Below, in pieces: positions 38,301-50,529 of a DNA stretch of 64,000 nt. The stretch comes from Camarhynchus parvulus (Eukaryota; Chordata; Aves; Passeriformes; Thraupidae). Each line of letters begins with the position of its first letter. Within the stretch, counting starts at the first letter, position 1. Location: the NCBI RefSeq assembly GCF_901933205.1, contig NC_044572.1, forward strand, positions 91,478,965-91,542,964, read 5' to 3'. The notes under the pieces were generated by a model. The model was not told the DNA's origin. It was given only the letters and a program-made list of their open reading frames with translations, and made no database searches. A program made the translations under genes and the position numbers.

Positions 38301-41300
38301 TTCCCTTGAACTGACAAAGAAAATGAAATATTTGCCAAGGAATACCCTCTCTTCCTTTGTATCTACATGGTACTTTAATGATGTAGCAGTGAAAAGGAGG
38401 TAAATGATTTTTGTGGTTTTGAGGGTTTTTGGCTATTCATACAGACCATTTTGCTTTCATGTTTGACCAGAGGACAGGAAATAAATAAGATTTATTTTTA
38501 GCCTACTTCTTTGAATGTAATAATTGGTGGCTGTGACAAACTCCCTGGGGAGCCTTGAGTTTGAGCATCTGCTCCCCACAATCTTTTCACAGAGACAGCC
38601 AGAGAGCCTCCTTGGTTACTGCTGTCCTCCAGGAGACGCTTACATGTCTCCAGACTCGTGTGGTCCAGAACTAAGGTTTCTGCTTATTTCCTTCAAAAGA
38701 AAGCCAGGAATGTCAAAACAGCCCAAAGTGCTTTAAATACTTGAGCAGAACTGCTGTTCAATTGGGGTGCCTGTATACTACAACTTTACTTATATCCTAT
38801 ATACTTGAGTAATAAATGTATTGTCAGTACTTACCTAGCTTTGATTTACTCTTAATTCATTATTTTAAGGCAAATACAAATAAAAATTTTTGGAGAAGAT
38901 GATGTAATTGCAAACATTGCAAACATTCTCTTGCTTGAGAACTCCAAGATCATAAAATAACAACAAAAGGCATGATAACAGGGTGACTAATCCTTATTGC
39001 TTTTTTTCTAGACATATTTGAGCAGTAAGTAAAAAAAATCTGCAACACTCCTATGCTTTTCTTCATATCTTAAGCAAAATTGAAAAATCAGAATAAAAGA
39101 AGATGGCTTTCTCCAGTGCTATTTTGACATTGCATTTATTCTCTGTTTTTTTCATTTATTGGGACTGACATTGTTCAGAGCTGGGAGATCCATGCCTTGG
39201 TCTCAGAGTGACAGGTTGTATTTTATCTTTGAGTGAATGGTGAAATTACACAATTGTTTTAGAGAGAACATAAATGTAGAGGTAGAATAAAAGGGCTCAG
39301 AGGGCCAAATTCTGCACAGAGTAACACCTGTTTGCCTTAGAGATTTAAATTAAGATTGAATTTCTTTCTTGTGCTAAATTCATCTCTCTTATGTGCAAGA
39401 AACTTTCACTTAAGCAATTTTGAGTTATGCAGATCTAGCAAAACAAAATATGGCTTTTTGAGAAGAAGTGCCAAGTTTTATTTAATTTGAAACCCCACTG
39501 ACTTCATTTGTGCTACACAAGTAAAGGAAAGCATTTTTAAACCCAGAAACTTATTGGCGAATTCATTTTGATTTGGAATACTTGCACACTGCCACTTGTT
39601 CTTCCAATGGAAGACTTTTTCAACCACTTCACCAGAAAGTAATTCAATGGGTTAAGGCTATAAACAGCTCAGCTTTAAAATCCTTCCTGCTGCTGTGAAG
39701 AGTAAAATCAGAAGAGGAAACTCTATCTAAACCAGAAGTGATGGTGGGCTGAGTTTTACTTGAAAAAAAAGTGGAAAGGATGAATTTACATCCCTAGTTC
39801 AGGGAGTTCTTTGACCTAAAATATTTGAATGGGGCCTAGTGGGGCCTTCTCAGACATCCTTTCAAACTGAACTAAGTTGAGTAATTGCAAACAAAGGCTG
39901 CAACAAAATGTGAATTTACTGGGATTTGAAAAAATCTGATCAATGTTCAGTATCCATGAAACCTAGCTTCTAATCTTTTAGCATTGGTCCTGCGCATGCT
40001 GGGCTTTTGGAGGAAAACTGGATTCCCACATTTAGCCATTCAAGTTGCATACTTCTTAAAAGCTATCAAAGAAGTTGCAGTGAGGTGCTGAAAAAGCTCT
40101 CCTCTTTCTAAAGGTTGGTTGAACTGCCAGGTACTTGAGTAACACAGGCAAAGTGCTGGTAACACATGCTGGTAACATGCACATCTGCTGCTAGGTATAC
40201 TCTTATGGGAATTATTTGACTTAATTAAAGAGTTTTCAACCATATTTCAACAGCTACTGAAAGTCTGGAATGGGCAGATGAGTTTCTAAGTAGCTTAAAT
40301 GAATGGATTAGGCTGTGAAGATTTGCCCATCTCCTAAAGACAGACAATAAGGCAAAATGGGTGTGAGAGAAAATTATATTGCATTCTTATTGTATTTATT
40401 AACAATGTCAAATGTTATTCCCCAACCTGTGCATGTTATGGGAGCTATGAGTAGGTGTTGAGTTCATTACATACATTTGGCAGCCAGTGGTTGATGTCCT
40501 GTAGCTATGTAGGATAAATACAGCAGTTCCAGTAAGCTTTGCCTAGTTGCATGTGCCTGGGACTTTTTCTGAAGCAGACTAACAGTGAAACAACATTCTG
40601 TAGGAGAAATATGGTCAATCTACTGTGCAATGTTTGTGTTCTGGACTCTGAACTGCAGCCTGTATCACATCAGACTGTAATATGCTTTCATAAGCATGCT
40701 TGTCTTGTCCAAATCAGCAAGAAAGGAAGGAATGGATTTTATTTTTACAGCCTTGATTTCAACATGCCTTCTGAAAAGGAAAGGTATACACACAGTTAAA
40801 CTCTGCTTTCACTTCTCCAAATTCTGAACTTTGCCCAAAGGCTTAGTCATTGCTTGAGAGGCCACCCAGGCCTCTGGGCAGCATGAGAATGGCAGGTGAA
40901 TTGGCAAGCTTTCCAACCAAAAAGGCAACATTCACAATGCTCATGATAATGTGACAGTTTCAAATCATCCAACTCATTGTTTGAGATTCTTAAATTAGTT
41001 TGTAGAACTTGTACTGAAAGAGAATTTAGCCCTGAGAGCTCAAAGAGAAGTTGCTTTGCTGTAGTTTTTCCCTTGCAGATCAGTTCTGAGGGAAAAAAAA
41101 AAGCCTCCTAGTTGAACAACATTGCTAAAATTATTTTCTATTTTGAGCATGTGTTTAAGCTAATCCTTTTGTTCCATTCAGAGCTCATCCGGTGATGCAG
41201 TGTTCCCTTTTTTAGTTCTCAGAATTGTTGCCCATAGCTAATCCATGCTCATATCTAAGCCTCTAGTGTTTATACCCTCTTTACACGGACACCTCCAATT

Positions 41301-41522
41301 TCAGCCAACTGGACTGGACTTTGTGAAACTCTAAATGAATGGAGTAAACAAGGCTCTGAAGACAAGACATCTCATAGGACATGTAGCTAGCAGGAAAGCA
41401 TGAATCATGAAGAAAAGAGTATACAACCTCACCTCTGGCCTAATTTATGCTATAGCCCTGCAATGGTTTGAGCCTCTGCATAAGGATAGACAAACCCTCA
41501 GATCCTTCTTAATTTTCCTTAT
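35341..41522. other. Gene-less stretch, AT-rich unique sequence
   Basis: No gene was recognised. Open frames stay below about 92 codons. A CTCF-like string TTGTCTCCTGCTGGCCACT lies at 38194-38212, and an ancient-repeat-like motif at 39301-39330. The remainder reads as complex AT-rich sequence without obvious repeats. Confidence 0.55.
39301..39330. repeat. Possible ancient amniote repeat scrap (GGGCCAAATTCTGC)
   Basis: GGGCCAAATTCTGCACAGAG followed by TAACACCTG recalls the end of an old interspersed repeat common in turtle and crocodile genomes (GGGCCAAATTCTGC...AGTTACACC). Only 30 bp match, so family and orientation are uncertain. Confidence 0.3.
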
Positions 41523-41527
41523 ACCTG
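41523..41527. repeat. Target-site duplication, left copy (ACCTG)
   Basis: ACCTG directly precedes the LTR start and recurs exactly after its end at 42794-42798. Confidence 0.8.
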
Positions 41528-41677
41528 TGTCATGGTTTGACACTGGCACAATGCCAGTGCCCCATGAAAATATACTTCTCTGGTGTTCGTTGTGAGATGT
41601 GACCAGGAAATAAGCAAAGCAGGCCTCTACCTTAGAAAAAAAAGTTTATTAACTAAACTACAAAAGGAAAACAAAAC

Positions 41678-41708
<31 letters not shown>

Positions 41709-42793
41709 GGAAAATGAAAACTCCACAAAAAGCATTTCCTCCTCCCCCCCACCACATTTCCAATACATCTTCCAAATTTCAACTCTCCATCCATCACCCT
41801 GTAAATACTCAATTCCAGTCCATCAAGAGGAGAGGAGTCCTTCTTGGGGCCATGGTGACCTCTTCCTTGCATGCCCAGCGCTCCCACCACTGGACAAGGA
41901 CCAGAGCTGCTTCAAGGGTTATCCTTTTAAGGGTGCTTTGACCAGTTCCAAAAAAAAGCACAGTTTTCTCTCATCTCGGGACCTCTTGTCCCCCCATACT
42001 TGTCTACCCCCTGGGGCCGGGGGGTCTCCAAAACTGAACCCTCTCAGTTCTGAGCCATCGCCTCCCCCCTGCATGCAGCCTCTGTGTCGCGAGGAAGCAT
42101 GGTTCTGTCCATGGCTGTACCAAAAAGAGTCCAGCAACCAGCTACTCCATCATCTCTTTCCGGCCTCTTCTTTACTCTCCCAGCCTCACTCACTGCTCCA
42201 ACTGTCATTCACTTGCTCATTTCTTCTTTATCATCCACTCCATCTCCCCTCCAGGAAAGGTCCAAATGCTCTGTGAGGTCTTCATTTTCCAGAAAGGGGT
42301 TAACAAACTTCTGCACGCGGCCAGGCTCCTTCCCTGCTGCACTCCCCCCTTCCCCCTCCTTCTTCACAGGCCGATATCACTTCAAGGCCACAGGCCCGTA
42401 CCGGCTTTCTCTCTCTCGTCTTCTAGCTGGGGGAGGGGGGTTGCTGCCCAAATCTTCTCAGGGCCTCTCTCCCTCTGTCTCTCCTGGGGGGGGGCTGCCC
42501 AACGCCTCCTGGTGCCCCCACCACCCTTCCATCCTGAGGGGTCAGGCCTACCTCTGCCGGGCCGGAGGTTTTTCCTCCCCCGCCCAGCTCGAAGCCGGGC
42601 AGGGGAGGCCTTGCCTCTTTGCTGGCCGGAAATCAAAGAGAGAGCCCAAGGGAGTGCTCTGCTTCTAACCCCTGTGTTCTCAGAGGCGCATCCACCCTCA
42701 GTGGCCAAGCCTGGTGTCAATTTAAAATCTGAACACCTATTGGCCTCTGGCCACTCCATTCCCAGAAAACCTGCTTCCTGTAAACCCACGACA
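41528..42793 (-). mobile_element. Solo ERV LTR, 1266 bp, GC-rich
   Basis: Starts TGTCATGGTTTGACA and ends TGTAAACCCACGACA; the ends are inverted-complementary at 12 of 15 positions, begin TG and end CA, and are flanked by a perfect 5-bp ACCTG duplication. A 5-bp duplication fits an ERVL-like or some ERV1-like integrases. The minus strand is probably sense: AATAAA reads on it at 41650-41645, about 118 nt before its 3' end, leaving a GC-rich U3 at 42000-42793. An (AC)n array sits inside. No gag, pol or env is attached. Open frames inside it (forward 42084-42668 and 42266-42802, reverse 42789-42382) are Pro/Arg/Gly/Ser-rich by composition and are not genes. It resembles a long passerine LTR family; family name not assigned. 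Confidence 0.88.
41678..41707. repeat. (AC)14 microsatellite inside the LTR
   Basis: An uninterrupted CA/AC run lies between AAAAC and CTGGAAAATG of the LTR. It probably expanded from a short ACACAC seed in the element, so its length should differ between copies of the same family. Confidence 0.95.
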
Positions 42794-42798
42794 ACCTG
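42794..42798. repeat. Target-site duplication, right copy (ACCTG)
   Basis: Exact repeat of 41523-41527. Together the two copies show a single intact integration at this site. Confidence 0.8.
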
Positions 42799-45486
42799 TT
42801 AAAAGAACATTCTGCTCCTTTCACAGTGAGCAGCTAGCATCTTCCTCAATTGCTCTGATCTTGATAGACTCCTATGCCTAAAACATAAAAAGTTATTTAA
42901 GAAAAAAAAAAAAGTACTTTTTTCCTGTTTTGTGCTAGATTCTTTTAGATGGCTTCAGCGCCTACTCACATTCCATGTATTATATAAGGTCAGTGCTTAA
43001 AATTACCTTTCCAAGAAATATTTTCATTCCTCAACCACTTTGTACCACCCCACTGTTCCAGCCTGTGTGACCTTAGCTCCCAGCTACATCCTACACCTTT
43101 TCACCATTTCTCCCACTTACTACACTGTCATCTAAAAATAAAAGATGGAAAAAAACCTCTGGATTGTGACTACTTTACTGTTATCTCCAGGCATTGACTT
43201 GTTTCCTATCCTGCCCTATGTGGCAGCATGCAACAACAAAATCTCAGCTTTTAGGAGCAAGTAAAATAACTCTACGCTTCTAGGAAGAAAAAGGTCTGTG
43301 TTTTGGAATCACTGAAAAGGTTTGATGAAAGCGAAAAGGTCCTTCTAGTTTTCTAGTTCTTATGATTTTGCTGTGTGAGCATAATGCTACAGGCATCTGT
43401 GAAAGCGCAAATAATGTTATTATACCAGCCATCCATTATCGCACATATTACAAATTGTCCACAACTCTTGGAATTTTCCAGTAAATCTTTAAGTCATCTC
43501 GAGCTATTTCCAAAGTACAGGAGCCTGCCCCTTAATCAGTCCCCATAGAGTCTTGAAGACTTTTATATTTCTCCAATTTCCAAATGTTTCTAATAGATCA
43601 TTGCAGTGCCTTTGTAGCACCATGAAACATCCAACCCCTGCCAGGCAGGCGAGTGACTTGGAGTATCCAAGGATCCACCACAGGTAGGATGATGCACTCT
43701 GTTTTAGCAGTACTGACAGCTTCAAACCTTTTGTTTCAGAGACTGTGTGCAACTCAGATAATGGGATGTACAATCCTAGCCCATGCACAGTCTGTTTTGG
43801 GCTGGGACAGGTGATGGGAGAAGTGTCAGCTATTCCCATGGGTGCTCTTCTGCTAACAAAGGGAATGCTGACATTCCTCTTATTCTGTGGCGTCTTATAA
43901 TACCCTAAAATGCTCTAAAGCAGTCCTCCCTGGATGGGTTTCCGAATAGCTTGCTGTGGTCTTGTTATATCTCTTGCTAGCTGAGACCTACATCAGTAAT
44001 TTCTTTTACTGGTTCTGTCAATTGTTGCATATTTTTAACAATAGTCTTAGAAAAATGTGAAACTACTCAGTGGTTAAGGCAAGCCCTTTAGAAATGGATC
44101 AGGTTCTTATGGTAAGGATAAGAGTAAAAAGAAGGGATCAATCCAGTCTTCCTGTCTGAAGGCTTTGTTTTTAATACTAATGCAATTTACCAAGCGACGC
44201 CTTAGGGAACATTGTACTCATATTGTGAAAAGCAATGGCTTATGCTTGACACAGCACTTCACATGCTCGTTGTGACACGGCCTTTTCTGTTACTGAATGT
44301 TGTTAAAAATAAGCAAACAAATTAAGACTACACATCTGTAACGTCATGAAAAATACAGAGCAAATGCAGTACTGCAGAGTCAAATGAATTTTTATAATAG
44401 ATATGTACACAAAAAGATATTTTTCTTTAATACATAATGACTATATATACATAGAATCAATACATGACAAAAAGGCTCAAAAGTGGATATATTCCAAATC
44501 CCATGCTTTGCAAATAGATGAATTTGGAAATTTTAAAAACTCCCTGAGTAGTTTCAACAGTACTGACACTCAGTAGGAGCACTTGGAGAAGAAGAAACGG
44601 TAGTCAAGTGCCTGAAAAGGATCTCTGCATGATATCCTGAAATAAGCACAGTATCTTAATGCTGCCATCTATTTGTGTGCACGTAATTAGATATCTATAC
44701 GTAGAACTAAGAAAATAGGCACCTAGATGATTGAGAAGTGACCTTTTTCTTTCCTTCTTATAGGTTTTAGACTGCAGTTACATCAAATTTACTGTAAATG
44801 GCTGTGAACAATTACCTAACATTCACAGACTCTACCCATTCATCTCCACAAACTGCTTGGGCTGATGCTGTCAGCTGCCGCTGCTTTTATGCTCACTGTA
44901 GATACTACAAAGATCTTTCACTCTCCAAAAAATAGTTCTGTTTTGGATCTCCAAGAGGTAGAAAAAAGCTTTTACAATAGTCACTGACATCTGTTTCAGC
45001 ATGTCCATAGTATATAGCCTCAAAGAATTTCTTCTTTTACCAGTGAAGATATTGTTTCAGAATTTCCTCCTTTACTAGAGAGGACACTGTTTAAAGATGT
45101 AGATAAATTTGAGGAGAACACAACAACTTATATTTTCCTACGATAGAGAAAATGTTCTGCATGTTTTCATCTTTTTGTAAGTCTCAATAAATTGAGGATG
45201 AATATAAATCCTAGGTTTTACTCAAGCAATGATTCCTTCTATCTTCAAACAAAGACAAATCAGAGTATTTAAAGAAAAATAATATCCAGGGCACATATTG
45301 CTACAACCAGAAATTTGTATCATACAAAAGCAGTGCTCAGAAAACTTATAGAGATGCTAAACCAAGACCATAAAAATATTTGAATTTGAAAATGTATTAA
45401 ATGATCCCTCCCCATGGTTCTGGTTCATTTTGTTTGTTTGTTTTTATTGTTGATTTTTCTTTTTATTTACTTCTTTTTCCTTTCAG
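42799..45486. other. Gene-less stretch, AT-rich unique sequence
   Basis: No gene was recognised. A 12-A run lies at 42902-42913. The reverse open frame 43839-43504 (111 codons) has no known domain. Sequence 44.3-45.4 kb is very AT-rich. Confidence 0.55.
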
Positions 45487-45659
45487 AAGAAGGAGACACC
45501 TCCACTTGTTTTTGTTTGGTAGAATCTGGAGGCAGAAAAATACATTCTGCATCAGAATGTTTATTTGCACGTCTTGTTCACTCCTTCCTATTCAGTTCAA
45601 TGCACAAATTTTTGATAATTTTCTGCTGTACTGCTCATCACTGGCAATTTTCTGAGCAG
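45487..45659 (+). other. Exon-like interval (acceptor, open frame, donor)
   Basis: A long pyrimidine tract (TTTTTATTTACTTC then TTTTTCCTTTCAG) ends at 45486. A CAG-GTGAAA donor-like site follows at 45659/45660. The 173 bases between are open in one forward frame (45414-45740). The peptide, beginning EGDTSTCFCLVESGGRK, is not recognisable. It may be a chance exon, an exon of a long noncoding RNA, or a decayed coding exon. The signals are seen; use as an exon is inference. Confidence 0.18.
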
Positions 45660-46800
45660 GTGAAATGTGCTCTCCTCAGGTGTGCCTGTTTCAGTCACCT
45701 GCCGCTTAGAATACACTTTAACAAACCATTTATTTCATAGGGATAAATAGCCTAAGCAAACCCCAAAGGCCAGTCCTGGGATGCAATCAATGGGAAGACT
45801 CCCACTGACTTCAGTGGAAGGGAATGAAACATCACTTCCATGAACCTGTAAGATTTAAAGGGTTTAGATAGCTCTCTTCCTCCAGCTGCATCACTGCTGA
45901 GCTCACCTCTGGATACACCAGCAGTGGCTGCTCTCTGGCCACGCTCAGGCCTTGCATGGAGCACTTCAGAAATATGTTACTGGGATGCACAGAAAAATCT
46001 GCCAACAGCTGAACACTAAGGGCAAAACAAAATTGTGGTTTTGAGGAAACTTAGTGTCTGAGGAAACAGCTGATGGCAGGGTGTGATCCCCTTTCCCTGA
46101 AGCCAATGGATCTTCTCACATTTGCTTCAAGGGATGCTGGACCAAACAGGTGGGCCATGAGTTGGAGTTCGGTCCTTGTGCTTATCCCTTGGTTTCTAAA
46201 ACTTGCATGATGTCTGATGGGGAATTCCTCTCATGAAGGGACAGCACAGAAGTGCTCTGACAGCATCCCTTTGTCTGTGTGTCCCTCTTTGCTATGTCGC
46301 TTTCTAGCTGCCGTAGTCGCCCTGTGGTGGGTGTCCATGCTTTTCTTCCAAGGCTGGTCTTAACCCCTGCCTATCCACAAGTCCAGAGGTGCAGAGAGAG
46401 CACACAGACCTCACTGGGATGGGTGATGCAGGGCAGGCAGAGCAGGCTGTGCTATCAGCCTCCCCAGGGCCTGCTCCTTCAGTTGTGTGCCACAGCTCCA
46501 CTGGCTCTCTTGTACAAGGACTTCCTCCTCTTTTTCATTTGGGACTGTTTTCAGCAATGGGGCTATGAAAATGCCTGCTAATGGTATCTTGTCACAGAAT
46601 AGATTAGCATGTCTTCCATACATAAAAGTGGTTATATTTAATAAATAAATTTTAATTTCAGATTTATCCTCTAGATCAGAAAAATATCACCAGGGTTTTG
46701 GCAACATCCAGTACAATTTGAACACCTATTTAGAAGAATAAAGCAATATAAACATGCAAACAAGAAGAGGCAGGTAGTTGTTATTTGCCCTGTCCTGCAG
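45660..46800. other. Gene-less stretch, slightly GC-richer
   Basis: No gene was recognised. At 45801-45820 CCCACTGACTTCAGTGGAAG recalls the ACTTCAATGGGA motif of old amniote interspersed repeats. Around 46.3-46.6 kb open frames occur on both strands (100 codons forward, 70 and 65 reverse) with no identifiable domain. Confidence 0.5.
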
Positions 46801-46812
46801 AAAACACTGCAG
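46801..46812 (+). other. Candidate 12-nt microexon
   Basis: A convincing acceptor (TTGTTATTTGCCCTGTCCTGCAG, ending 46800) is followed after just 12 bases, AAAACACTGCAG, by a strong donor, GTAAGC (46813-46818). Twelve bases would add four codons without shifting frame. UGC motifs lie in the acceptor tract, as seen upstream of SRRM4-dependent neural microexons. The signals are visible in the sequence; exon use is inference, and chance pairing of the two sites is possible. Confidence 0.22.
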
Positions 46813-46818
46813 GTAAGC

Positions 46819-49800
46819 GATCACAGTGGCGAAATGCAACTCCTCTTTGTGATCAGTGTGATCTGTTTAGGAAGAGGTTTCAAATACTTCAAATAGATCC
46901 TTTTAGCTTGTTTAGGGTTTGGTTTTTGTTTTACTTTTTTTTTTGTCAGATGACGAAGATGTCAGCCACACACTCGGCTCTCTCTTGGTGCCGGTGGTAT
47001 CAGTGCTAATTTCAGGCTCCAGCATGGTAACGTCACTTCTGCATGGTTCCAGGAGAGCTGAAGTAAACACTCCCATGCAGTGCTCTGAGAGCCCACATAC
47101 AGTGGCTCATGCTTGTTCTGCCAACAGAGCTGTTTCATCCCAGACACTATATTGTCTGCATAAATAAACTGTAACAGGAATTCATACACCAGCAATTCGT
47201 CAGAGATTTTATTTCTATTTTTGCAGCTTGCTGTAATTATTTCCTCATAGGGAAGCTGATTCCGCTTATATGGACTTTTCTTGAGATGGAGCATCTTTCC
47301 TGTACTTTTTCTTACACTTGTTATAAAGAAAGATTATTCATCTCTAAATTTATAGCATCTAGACATGTTCCCACTTGCAGCACCCAGACAGACAGTTATT
47401 CACTTAGCTCTTCTCAACACCTATCTTGAAAAAAATAAGAACTAATATTTTCTTTTTGTAAGTTTCCAAAGTCTTTCCTTTTCATCAACAGCTTTTTGAT
47501 CTTATGACTTTACAAATCCATGTTTTTCTTGCCAAATTCCAAGAACTGGAACTTTCTGAACTTGTTTATTCTCCTGTGCAAATGCTACTATTGGCCTGTT
47601 TGCAGCCAAACTGTAATAAACTCCCAGAAAATAAAATATGCATTTAATTACTCAAATTAATAAGTAGCTTTTAACATGAACATACATAAATGCATGTATT
47701 TTCAATTAATAGAACCTTGTAAAACTCATGTGATCAAGCTCGTCTCTGGGCTTTGCTTTCAGACTTCATAAAATTAATTCTTGGTGATAATTCTGGAAGC
47801 TAAGTTGTTCCTCACTGACAAGCTGATGCTGCAGATCTTTGAGGTATTTTCTGTGTGGGGAAGATGAAAGTTCTGAGTTGAAGGGGGAATGTGGCAAGGT
47901 CTCTTTTTCTAGTGCACTGTGATTTTCCAGCTCACTGTTCTGGTGGAATGCAGAAGAGATTGCTGGTAATACATAGGGACGTGAAAAGGCTCACGACAGT
48001 GGGAGGAAGTAAGTGAAGTATGAGGTTCTCATTGCATCAGACCCGACCAGGTCTAAATCTGTCCTCTGACTGGTCTGCATGTTCAGCATGCTGCACTTGC
48101 ACTCACGTTTGTTCCTGTCATCGGGGGAAGAGTGATGGCCCTCAGCTCTGCTGTCCACGTTTGCCACAGAGCCTCCTTTGCACTCCCAACATGAGGCCAG
48201 CCCAGGGTTAAATTCAGGTGCCTCCATGGCATGATATGAGCTGATGAGCTGTTCTGTCACACAACTGACCTGGAGGTGGGCAGCGTAATGGCATCCCTGA
48301 GGATGAACACTGAGCTCCTCACTGAGGAGGGCCAGTCAGCATGCCAGATTTGGAAGGGCAGCTAAGGACAAGCCTTCCAAGGGACACAGCTTGGGCAGCA
48401 GCAAAGGGTACGTGGAGCCACCAGCCAAGAGGGAAGGGCCAGAGAGGTCAGTCAGAGCCAGTATCACATGCTGGTGTGCCCAGGGCCCCAGCACCTGTGT
48501 GTGGTGCTCAGCTGGGGGCATGAGCTTGAGTTCTTGACCATGAAGGAGGAGCTTGTGAGATGGAAGAGGGAATACAGGTCTTCAGTTCATGATCTCACCA
48601 CTGTCTGAAGCTTAGTCTTTAAGTCATTTGATCTCAAGTCTTTGGTATTAAGCCTATGGGTCGCTGTGGGGAAACCAAAGTTTTGTGAAACCAGGCACTC
48701 TGCCTGTTACTGATGTCCACCAGGTCACTGCTAGGTTCTACCTTGTGGTCAGTAAGCCCAACTCTTCCAGGGACCCTGGTGCTGTCTTCACAGGCCAGCT
48801 CTGTCATCCATGACTTTGTCTGACCCCTGGCTACCAAAACCGTCTTTTCTATCTGAGTCTTGGCTTTCACCTACTTCCTACAATGACCTATCTACTGAAA
48901 TGCATTTGGAAATAAGGTGAAGGGTAAGAAAAAGGGGGAAAAAAAGAGAGAAAGATGAAAATGGAGAGGAAAGAAAATTATCATGGAAACACAGATCTCA
49001 GTTTCCTCCTGCTAGACACTAACAAAAAGCTTTGAAGTGTTAGACCACATATTTTCAGATGGGATCACTCTGCTAAAGCTGCTGATCACCTGCTTTTAGC
49101 TGTGAGGTTGACTCTTATGCTAAATGCCCACTCTGCCAAATCCATCGTCAAGGCAAAATACTTCACCTGCTGTAATTAAATCTCATGATTTTTTAAGCTT
49201 GTCTCCTGATTTTTGGAGCCTGACTCATGGTTTCTGTGGAAAACTTAGGCTTGGCAAATGCTGAAAGCAGTGGGAGTATTTGCAGCTTGAAGGCACTGTT
49301 CAGCGAGAGGAAGGGTGGAGGAATCTGCCCCTCAGCAATTAGTAGACTCGCTTTCTACGAAAGGACGTGTCATTTGGTAGGTTATTTTAGCATGCTGTAC
49401 AGATGCAGATTATTTTTTAGAATTTTTAATTGGTGATACCATAGCAACTTTATACAATGAAAAACAGTCCAGGCCAGATTGTGCCTGACAACCACCCGCC
49501 TGTTTGGGGGTGGCAGAAAGCTGTACCGACCCAGGAGGACTTTGAGAAGCTCTTGACGCTCTGAGTCCTGGTGAGGAAGGCTGTCAGACTGGTGAAATGG
49601 GCTCCCAACCCCACAGCTAGAGGGGATTCTAGCTAGTCCACTGCCTTGTCACCTTACAGTCTCTTCCTCAGCACTTTGGATTGAACAAGATATTACAGCT
49701 AAATCCCTGAGATGCCAGAAAATGATTTAAAATTCAGGGCTCTGATTCATTTTTGCCCTCTGTGAATCAGAGATGAAGAAGTAGTGCTGGGCAGAAATAC

Positions 49801-50529
49801 ATGTAACAGATAGTGTCTAGGCCTACTGATGCTGCAGCACTCAATAGTTTCTTTCAGTGATCAGTGGAAACTAGGCTTTTCCTCTATGCATTTGTCTTAA
49901 ACATTTCCTCCCTTCTGGTGAGGAAAATCTGGATGGGATATGTTCACTACTGGTCCCTCTTCCCTCGGTATCAGTTTAACAGCAAGGAGCAGGGAAGAGT
50001 GTCTCATCACTACCTTGATGTAGGTCATCTCTCCTTAGCCCTTTGGTGTTCTCTTCTTAGCTAAAGAACTGAATCTCATTCCTCAGGTACACATCGATCT
50101 CAGTAAAGACATAAAGGGGCCATACTCAACTCTGTGCACTGTTGTGCTCTAATGCACAAAGTCTTTGCCTTTCTGCCATGTCTGAGACACGTATGTGTGT
50201 GTAGGTATATATATATGACTCTGAGACATTTTAAAGTCACTGAAAGGAATGGAAATGGACAGTGCTGGACTGGTTGAGTAGGCTAGGGATCACCATGAAG
50301 AGGTTGAAAGAGTGAAGTGGACAGTGTTGATGTGAGCATGTATATGAAAGGGAAGGATCTCGACTAAAAGATGGAGAATAGCTGAATCATAAGAGTGTTG
50401 TGGTTCCCAGCCCACCTAGGGAAGCTGGAGAGCAGACAGCGACTTTAACTGAGAAACCCATTGCACAGTAATGGGATAATAGAGACTCAGGGAAGTGGAG
50501 GGTCTTTCAGAGGAAAGCAAGATGTGATG
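46819..50529. other. Gene-less stretch with a GC-richer block
   Basis: No gene was recognised. An AT-rich motif cluster at 47560-47790 includes TATGCATTTAATTA and CAATTAAT. The block 48010-48890 is GC-richer than its surroundings and has short open frames on both strands, none recognisable; it may be an old, unidentified repeat. A purine-rich patch is at 48918-48978. A short TA run lies near 50205. Confidence 0.5.

Noticed and set aside
42382..42789. Reverse open frame of 135 codons in the LTR U3
   Set aside because: Arg/Gly/Pro-rich low-complexity translation expected from GC-rich U3 DNA; it does not resemble a retroviral protein.
42084..42802. Two long forward open frames (194 and 178 codons)
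   Set aside because: They overlap in different frames, lie inside the GC-rich LTR on its probable antisense strand, and are Ser/Pro/Leu-rich by composition. No domain.
43612..43700. Possible tRNA, snoRNA or microRNA genes anywhere in the window (this interval used as an example of a weak fold)
   Set aside because: I found no tRNA B-box, snRNA start, known microRNA seed with matching arm, or paired C/D boxes that I could support by eye.
43504..43839. Reverse open frame of 111 codons, with a CCAACCCCTGCCAGGCAGG string on plus that recalls antisense CR1
   Set aside because: Flanking sequence does not follow CR1 in either direction, and the peptide is not recognisable.
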